A stretch of 26,328 bases of DNA from WLMZ01 sp037139095 (GTDB taxonomy: Bacteria > Actinomycetota > Acidimicrobiia > Acidimicrobiales > Ilumatobacteraceae), in NCBI GenBank assembly GCA_037139095.1, contig JBAXHD010000039.1:1-26328 (forward strand). Direction: 5' to 3'. The position numbers and the translations under genes are program-made. This document shows, one piece after another, positions 21,123 through 26,328 of the stretch (position 1 is the first letter of the stretch; every line of letters begins with the position of its first letter). Under the pieces are notes generated by a model. That model did no database searches, was not told the origin of the DNA, and saw nothing but the letters and a program-made list of their open reading frames with translations.

Positions 21123-21911
21123 CTACGAGCGAGCGATTTCTTTGCGGTTCGCGAACTTTGCCTTGCGGTAATCCTTGTGCATCAACGCGATGACGTCGAT
21201 GGAGATTTCCTTGGGGCACGCTGCCTCGCACTCGCCGTGGTTGGTGCATGAGCCGAAGTATTCGTCCATGGTCTCAACCATGGACTCGGCACGGGCGTGA
21301 CGCTCGGCCTGACCCTGCGGCAACAAGTTGAGGTGAGCAACCTTGGCGGCAGTGAACAAGTTGGCAGCGCCGTTGGGGCACGCTGCGACGCATGCACCGC
21401 AGCCGATGCACTCGGCCGCATCCATGGCGGCATCGGCCACTGGCTTTGGCACAGGGATGAGGTTGGCGTCGGGAGCACCACCGGTTTGAGCCGTGATGTA
21501 ACCGCCCGATTCGATGATGCGGTCGAATGCACTGCGATCGACCATCAGGTCTTTGATGATGGGGAACGCTGTGGCCCGCCATGGTTCGATGACGATGTTT
21601 GCACCGCTCTTGAACTTGCGCATGTGCAGCTGGCAGGTGGCGGTGCCGCGCTGAGGACCATGAGCCTGCCCATCGATCATCAACGAACAGCTGCCACAAA
21701 TGCCCTCGCGGCAATCGTGATCGAAGGTGACGGCATCGCGACCTTCATCGATCAGCTTCTCGTTGAGCACATCGAGCATCTCGAGGAACGAGGCTTCGTC
21801 GCTGATCGAGTCGATGCGGTAACTCTCAAACGCTCCGGCGGCCTCGGGGCCCTTTTGGCGCCAGACCGAAAGGGTGAGGTTGGTGAGATGCTCACCGTGT
21901 GATGCAGTCAC
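21123..21911 (-). CDS. sdhB: Succinate dehydrogenase iron-sulfur subunit SdhB
   Basis: The 262-residue electron-transfer subunit of complex II. The [2Fe-2S] ligands are C67, C72, C75 and C93 (CREGICGSC and TATC). The second domain supplies C168, C171, C174 and C232 for [4Fe-4S] and C178, C222 and C228 for the third cluster (ECIGCGACVAACP; SCTNHGECEAACP), by analogy with the E. coli subunit. It carries electrons from SdhA to the cytochrome b subunit SdhC. The GTG start overlaps the sdhA stop as GTGA. It is the last gene of sdhCAB and converges on the GH2 gene with a 33-base gap containing only a 5-bp hairpin (GGCCA/TGGCC) without U-tract. Confidence 0.96.
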   Translation of the reverse strand: MTASHGEHLTNLTLSVWRQKGPEAAGAFESYRIDSISDEASFLEMLDVLNEKLIDEGRDAVTFDHDCREGICGSCSLMIDGQAHGPQRGTATCQLHMRKFKSGANIVIEPWRATAFPIIKDLMVDRSAFDRIIESGGYITAQTGGAPDANLIPVPKPVADAAMDAAECIGCGACVAACPNGAANLFTAAKVAHLNLLPQGQAERHARAESMVETMDEYFGSCTNHGECEAACPKEISIDVIALMHKDYRKAKFANRKEIARS

Positions 21912-23842
21912 TTGTAGCTCCGAGTCGCGAGGTGGACAGTTTCAAATTCGAGTGGCTCAACATTGCGGATCGCCGCCATTGGGTCGCCGTTCCATTCCCA
22001 TGCGGCCACATGGGCGAAGTTTTCGTCGTCGCGCTTTGCTTCGCCTTCTTCGTCTTGGTACTCGGCACGGAAGTGACCGCCGCAGCTTTCGTTGCGCTCG
22101 AGTGCATCGCGACACATGAGCATTCCGAGCTGGAAGAAGTCGTCGACGCGACCAGCCTTCTCAAGCGTCTGGTTGATGCTTTCGCCATCGCCGGTAACGC
22201 GTAGATCGTTCTGGAACTCTTCGTACAACGGTGGCAGATCGGCGAGGGCCTGCTTGAGGCCAGCCTCGGTGCGTTCCATGCCGCAGTTGTCCCAAATGAT
22301 CTTGCCCAACTCTCGATGGAACCAATCGGGTGAGCGCTTGCCGTTGGTGCCGAGATAGCGACTGTAGCGATCGCGGGCTTCTTGCTCGGCCACTTTGAAG
22401 GCTGGATGATCGGTGCTTGGAATTGGCTTGTTGAGCAACGGCGCAAGCTCGTTGCCGATGGTGTACGGCAGCACGAAGTAACCGTCGGCGAGACCCTGCA
22501 TCAACGCCGAAGCACCGAGGCGGTTTGCGCCGTGATCGCTGAAGTTGGCTTCGCCTGCGGCGTAGAGACCGGGCACCGTGGTCTGCAGTTCGTAGTCGAC
22601 CCAGAGTCCGCCCATTGTGTAGTGGGTGGCCGGGTAGATGCGCATTGGTGTGTCGTATGGGTTCTCACCCGAAATGCGCTCGTACATCTCGAACAAGTTG
22701 CCGTAGCGCTCTTGCACGACATCTTTGCCGAGGCGCTCGATCGCTGCTGCGAAGTCGAGGTTGACACCGTTCTTCAGTGGGCCAACACCGCGACCCGAAT
22801 CGACGGCGCGCTTGGCGGCACGTGATGCGATGTCGCGAGGCGCCAAGTTGCCATAGCTCGGGTAGAGGCGCTCGAGCACGTAGTCGCGCTCGTTCTCGGG
22901 AATCTGTGCTGCCGGGCGTGAATCGCCTGGGTTCAGCGGCACCCAAACACGACCGTCGTTACGAAGCGACTCGCTCATCAAGGTGAGCTTCGACTGCGTT
23001 GGGTCACTCTGCGGAATGCAGGTTGGGTGAATCTGGGTGTAGCACGGGTTGGCAAACATTGCGCCCTTGCGGTGAGCACGCCATGCAGCAGTCACGTTGC
23101 ACTGCATTGCGTTGGTGCTGAGGAAGAACACGTTGCCGTATCCGCCCGTTGCCAACACCACTGCATGAGCGGCGTGCGACTGCAGCTCGCCGGTGAGCAG
23201 ATCGCGAACCACGATTCCTGCGCATCGGCCATCGACAACAACGGTGTCGACGAGCTCGGTGCGGTTGTAGAGGTTGACTCCGCCAAGTCCGACTTGGCGA
23301 GCGAGTTGCTGATAGGCGCCGAGCAGCAGCTGCTGGCCGGTCTGACCACGCGCATAGAACGTGCGGCTGACCTGTGAGCCACCGAAGCTGCGGTTGTCGA
23401 GCAGACCGCCATATTCGCGAGCGAACGGCACACCTTGCGCCACCATCTGGTCGATGATGTCGACGCTGACTTCGGCGAGGCGATGCACGTTGCCCTCGCG
23501 GGCACGGAAGTCGCCACCCTTGATGGTGTCGTAGAACAAGCGGTGCACGCTGTCGCCGTCGCCGCGATAGTTCTTGGCTGCGTTGATGCCGCCCTGAGCC
23601 GCAATCGAGTGGGCGCGACGAGGTGAGTCGTGGAACGTGAAGGCATCAACCTGGTAACCCAACTCGGCCAGCGTGGCCGCAGCCGACGCACCCGCAAGTC
23701 CGGTACCGATAACGATGACCTTGAACTTGCGCTTGTTGTTGGGGTTCACCAACTTCATGTCTTCTTTGTAGTTATTCCATTTGTCGGCGATGGCACCTTC
23801 AGGAATCTTGGAGTTGAGGCGGGGGTCAGTTGCAGTAGTCAT
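21908..23842 (-). CDS. sdhA: Succinate dehydrogenase flavoprotein subunit SdhA
   Basis: The 644-residue catalytic subunit oxidising succinate to fumarate. The FAD Rossmann motif is VIGTGLAGASAAA (44-56), and covalent FAD attachment is expected at H78 in AHSIAAQGGINAAK. Other family landmarks are NRLGASALMQG and THYTMGGLWVDYE, in the substrate and capping region. Length and the NNYKEDMKLVNP N-terminus resemble the type of SDH with a single five-helix anchor, as in mycobacterial Sdh1 or Bacillus. ATG preceded by GAGGA that overlaps the sdhC stop (TGAGGACCCATG). Second gene of sdhCAB. Confidence 0.97.
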   Translation of the reverse strand: MTTATDPRLNSKIPEGAIADKWNNYKEDMKLVNPNNKRKFKVIVIGTGLAGASAAATLAELGYQVDAFTFHDSPRRAHSIAAQGGINAAKNYRGDGDSVHRLFYDTIKGGDFRAREGNVHRLAEVSVDIIDQMVAQGVPFAREYGGLLDNRSFGGSQVSRTFYARGQTGQQLLLGAYQQLARQVGLGGVNLYNRTELVDTVVVDGRCAGIVVRDLLTGELQSHAAHAVVLATGGYGNVFFLSTNAMQCNVTAAWRAHRKGAMFANPCYTQIHPTCIPQSDPTQSKLTLMSESLRNDGRVWVPLNPGDSRPAAQIPENERDYVLERLYPSYGNLAPRDIASRAAKRAVDSGRGVGPLKNGVNLDFAAAIERLGKDVVQERYGNLFEMYERISGENPYDTPMRIYPATHYTMGGLWVDYELQTTVPGLYAAGEANFSDHGANRLGASALMQGLADGYFVLPYTIGNELAPLLNKPIPSTDHPAFKVAEQEARDRYSRYLGTNGKRSPDWFHRELGKIIWDNCGMERTEAGLKQALADLPPLYEEFQNDLRVTGDGESINQTLEKAGRVDDFFQLGMLMCRDALERNESCGGHFRAEYQDEEGEAKRDDENFAHVAAWEWNGDPMAAIRNVEPLEFETVHLATRSYK

Positions 23843-23848
23843 GGGTCC

Positions 23849-24622
23849 TCACTGACCGACGATGCCGGCGAGCACGGCGATGGGAAACGACACGTTGCCG
23901 ACGACAACGATGGTGGCAATGGCCGTGGCAAGCCAACGGCGCCACTTGTTAAAGCGAGGGTTGCTCCAGCCGATGCTCTGGAAGAGGCTCCACACACCGT
24001 GGAACAGGTGGGTTCCGAGGGCGATGTTGGCAACGATGTACAGCAGGGCTACCGGTGGGCGTTCGAAGCTACGAACCACGTTGCCGTAGGCATCGCCACG
24101 GATGAAGACACCATCGGCTGTCGTGGTGCCCAGCGCGTTGGCGGTACCCCAGGTGAGGTCGGCGAGGTGCCAGAACAAAAAGAGGAACACGATGATGCCG
24201 GTCCAGCGCATGGTGCGACTCGCGAACGTGGCCACTTGGTAGTCACGAGGCGACTGGTACTTCACCGAACGTGCGCCACGGTTGAGCAACGTGAGGCCGT
24301 ACGCAGCGTGCACATGCAACACCACAGCGACCAGCAGCATTGAGCGGAAGATCCACAAGAAAATGGTGCGAGGCAAGATGGGCACGAGGATCTCGCGGAG
24401 GAACTCGGCGTAGTGATTGAAGTCTTCTCGGCCGAGATACATCTTGAGGTTGCCGACCATGTGAGTAATCACAAAGCCGATGAGGATCACGCCGGTGATC
24501 GCCATGACGTACTTCTTGCCAACGGCAGTTGAGTACATGTCGAGCAAGAACGGCTTGCGCTTCTTGGCCCGATGAGCGGTACCCGTGACCGGGCCTCGCG
24601 TCGTGTTCGTTGTCTGTGCCAT
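23849..24622 (-). CDS. sdhC: Succinate dehydrogenase cytochrome b subunit SdhC (type B)
   Basis: A 257-residue membrane anchor with five hydrophobic segments (about 38-60, 86-112, 138-158, 190-215 and 231-254), as in single-subunit di-heme anchors of the b558 family. Histidines in the helices, H54 (VITHMVGN), H103/H105 (LHVHAAYG), H152 (FWHLADL) and H205/H208 (GTHLFHGVW), are the expected heme ligands. It takes electrons from SdhB to menaquinone. No sdhD is seen or needed. The ATG start (MAQTTNTT) was chosen over a longer frame whose upstream part is low-complexity shadow of the leader; the Shine-Dalgarno is poor. First gene of the operon, divergent from hppA. Confidence 0.94.
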   Translation of the reverse strand: MAQTTNTTRGPVTGTAHRAKKRKPFLLDMYSTAVGKKYVMAITGVILIGFVITHMVGNLKMYLGREDFNHYAEFLREILVPILPRTIFLWIFRSMLLVAVVLHVHAAYGLTLLNRGARSVKYQSPRDYQVATFASRTMRWTGIIVFLFLFWHLADLTWGTANALGTTTADGVFIRGDAYGNVVRSFERPPVALLYIVANIALGTHLFHGVWSLFQSIGWSNPRFNKWRRWLATAIATIVVVGNVSFPIAVLAGIVGQ

Positions 24623-24841
24623 CAGATGGGGACGGCCTTTCGTGGATCGGTTGTCCGCTGCTCGAAATGGAGCAAACCCGACCGTAGTCCTCGGCGCATG
24701 GTGGATGGTAAATCCACCGGCCGGTTTGTGTTTCGCGCGATCGTTTCGTCTCTGACCCGGTTTATTCCCTACACTCTTGCCGTTCCCATCAACGGCGCGT
24801 GCAATCTGGTGCGCGCCCACACTCAGGACAAAGGTTCACCC
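24623..24841. promoter_or_regulatory. Divergent sdhC/hppA control region with two inverted repeats
   Basis: This 219-base gap, the largest in the window, holds no credible gene. It contains a 7-bp hairpin, GGTGGAT/ATCCACC (24700-24718), followed by the palindrome CCGGCCGG (24717-24724), a possible hppA -10 TACACT (24770-24775), and GGCGCG/CGCGCC (24794-24817) in the hppA leader, 12 bases before its Shine-Dalgarno. For sdhC, TACGGT on the minus strand (24682-24687) is a weak -10 candidate. Confidence 0.4.
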
Positions 24842-26328
24842 GTGTCAGGAATCCTCGCCGAAGGCGGCTATCAGCAATTTGCACTCAAGGGCGGCGAATG
24901 GGCAGTTCTGCTGCTTTCCGCCGGTGCAGCACTCATCGCTCTCGCCGTTGGGCTCTTCCTTGCGAAGAGCGTCATGGCGGCCGACGCAGGCTCGCCCAAG
25001 ATGCAAGAGATCGCTCAGGCGATCCAAGAAGGTGCGCTCGCCTATCTGAAGCGTCAGTTCAAGACCATTGCGGTCATCCTCGTTCCTCTGGCCATCATCG
25101 TGTTCGTCACGTCGAAGGCCATCGTTCGTCCCGACGGCACCACGGCACTGCCGTTCGTGCAAGCTGGCCTGTGGCGCACCATTGCGTTCATCTTGGGCTG
25201 CTTGGCGTCGGGCTTCACCGGCTACATCGGCATGACACTGGCCACGCGTGGCAACGTGCGTACCGCTGCCGCAGCCCTCACCAACAGCATGCCGAAGGCC
25301 CTCGACGTGGCGTTCCGCACGGGCGGCGTTGCCGGCATGTTCACCGTGGGCCTCGGCCTGCTCGGTGCCACCGGCATCATCATGGCCTTCCAGAACAGCG
25401 CCTCGGTCATCCTGATCGGCTTCGGCTTCGGTGGCTCGCTGCTCGCACTGTTCTTGCGCGTGGGCGGCGGCATCTTCACCAAGGCGGCCGACGTAGGCGC
25501 CGACTTGGTGGGCAAGGTCGAAGCCGGCATCCCCGAAGACGACCCTCGCAACCCCGCAACCATCGCCGACAACGTGGGCGACAACGTGGGTGACTGCGCC
25601 GGTATGGCCGCCGACCTGTTCGAGAGCTACGAGGTCACCCTCGTTGCCTCAATCATCTTGGGCGTTGCAGCCTTCAAATCGATTGGCGCCAACCCGGCCC
25701 TTGGCTTGATCTTCCCACTCGCAGCTCGCGCCATCGGCGTGGTTGCATCAATCATCGGCATCTTCTTCGTGAAGGCCAAGGAGGGCGAGACCAACGCCCT
25801 CAAGCCAATCAACCGTGGCTTCTTGGTGGCTGGCACGCTCACGCTCATCGGCACGTTCATCGTGGCGCTCACGTACGTCGGTAACGACCACAGCAACGCT
25901 GGCTGGAAATGCTTCGGCGCCGTGGCCATCGGCTTGGTGCTCGCACAGCTCATTAGCCGCCTCACCGAGTACTACACCGCTACGCACTTCAACCCGGTGA
26001 AGGAAATCGCCGAAAGCGCCGAGACGGGCCCTGCCACGGTTGTGCTCGCCGGTACCGCCAGCGGCATGGAGAGCTCGGTCTACGCGATCATCGCCATCGC
26101 CATCGCCCTCGGCGCCGCCTTGGTGCTGGGCGACGGCAACCTGCAGTTCTCGTTCTACCTTGTGGCGCTCTGCGGCATGGGCATGTTGGCCACCACCGGC
26201 ATCATCGTGTCCGAAGACACCTTCGGCCCCGTCAGCGACAACGCTGCTGGCATCGCCGAAATGTCGGGCGAGTTCCACGGCGAAGCCGAGCGCATCATGG
26301 TCAGCCTCGACGCCGTGGGTAACACCAC
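24842..26328 (+). CDS. hppA: Membrane-bound ion-pumping pyrophosphatase HppA (C-terminus beyond window)
   Basis: HppA hydrolyses pyrophosphate and pumps H+ or Na+ across the membrane. 495 codons are visible of about 690-800 in the family. The catalytic signature is complete: ADVGADLVGKVEAGIPEDD, then ADNVGDNVGDCAGMAADLFESY, and the later EDTFGPVSDNAAGIAEM metal/pyrophosphate loop. Cys252 in NVGDCAGMAADLF is, as I recall, typical of the K+-independent proton-pumping subfamily. The deciding residue, Ala or Lys just after GNTTAA, lies a few codons past the window end, which breaks inside GNTT. The GTG start has AAAGG 7 bases upstream. It has many membrane segments. Divergent from sdhC. Confidence 0.95.
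   Translation, partial: MSGILAEGGYQQFALKGGEWAVLLLSAGAALIALAVGLFLAKSVMAADAGSPKMQEIAQAIQEGALAYLKRQFKTIAVILVPLAIIVFVTSKAIVRPDGTTALPFVQAGLWRTIAFILGCLASGFTGYIGMTLATRGNVRTAAAALTNSMPKALDVAFRTGGVAGMFTVGLGLLGATGIIMAFQNSASVILIGFGFGGSLLALFLRVGGGIFTKAADVGADLVGKVEAGIPEDDPRNPATIADNVGDNVGDCAGMAADLFESYEVTLVASIILGVAAFKSIGANPALGLIFPLAARAIGVVASIIGIFFVKAKEGETNALKPINRGFLVAGTLTLIGTFIVALTYVGNDHSNAGWKCFGAVAIGLVLAQLISRLTEYYTATHFNPVKEIAESAETGPATVVLAGTASGMESSVYAIIAIAIALGAALVLGDGNLQFSFYLVALCGMGMLATTGIIVSEDTFGPVSDNAAGIAEMSGEFHGEAERIMVSLDAVGNT

Noticed and set aside
21297..21902. 201-codon plus-strand frame opposite sdhB
   Set aside because: Antisense to a clear SdhB with all cluster cysteines.
1..26328. tRNA, rRNA, CRISPR, transposon or prophage features
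   Set aside because: No regularly spaced repeats, no integrase or transposase, no cloverleaf noticed by eye. A tRNA scan would settle this; I cannot run one.

Overview
The window reads as a chromosomal segment of a moderately high-GC actinobacterium. Two WhiB-type regulators, a SenX3/RegX3-like Pho two-component pair, a DUF2342 protein and a MoxR/VWA pair together point to Actinomycetota. A PDZ protein with a WRHPSE motif near its N-terminus suggests class Acidimicrobiia; that class call is an inference from family resemblance and was not tested by a search. I see no tRNA, rRNA, CRISPR array, transposase, integrase or phage gene. Coding density is very high: no gap exceeds about 220 bases, and convergent genes are separated by only 4 to 33 bases in four of five cases.

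Layout. 1-1649 (minus): moaE, a 63-residue membrane protein and mreB (cut by the window edge). 1715-5084: a membrane-anchored HtrA-like/PDZ protein (+), an SDR-fold protein with a C-terminal membrane anchor (-) and a DUF2342 protein (+). 5089-9966 (minus): a compact phosphate-signalling operon, pstB-phoU-phoR-phoB-MFS transporter, preceded by GTTCATC-type repeats that look like Pho boxes. 10133-12463 (minus): a small unknown gene and polyphosphate kinase ppk. 12666-13648: two whiB genes flanking tatA. 13858-18854: a VWA protein and its MoxR AAA+ partner (both minus), separated by a plus-strand pair made of a stand-alone class III nucleotide cyclase and a glycosidase-family-1 homologue without its catalytic glutamates. 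18972-21089 (+): a GH2 beta-mannosidase-like enzyme. 21123-24622 (minus): sdhC-sdhA-sdhB. 24842 to the end (+): membrane pyrophosphatase hppA, cut by the window edge.

How the genes work together. Phosphate sensing (PstB, PhoU, PhoR, PhoB), polyphosphate synthesis (PPK) and pyrophosphate-driven ion pumping (HppA) make phosphate and energy metabolism the main theme, with succinate dehydrogenase as the respiratory part. The most unusual segment is the cyclase plus pseudo-glycosidase pair. The two genes overlap by one base (TAGTG), the cyclase keeps all its key residues, and the GH1-like partner has lost both catalytic acids, so it may be a sugar-binding or signalling protein rather than an enzyme. 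Three other proteins here also lack the usual catalytic residues of their fold (the HtrA-like protein, the SDR protein and, less surely, the DUF2342 protein).

Expression signals. Many genes that head a transcription unit have a TANNNT -10 hexamer 6 or 7 bases upstream of the start codon (moaE, PDZ protein, SDR, DUF2342, tatA, VWA, MoxR, GH2), the pattern expected of leaderless mRNAs. Inside operons, stop and start codons commonly overlap (GTGA, ATGA, TGATG, TAGTG), which suggests translational coupling.
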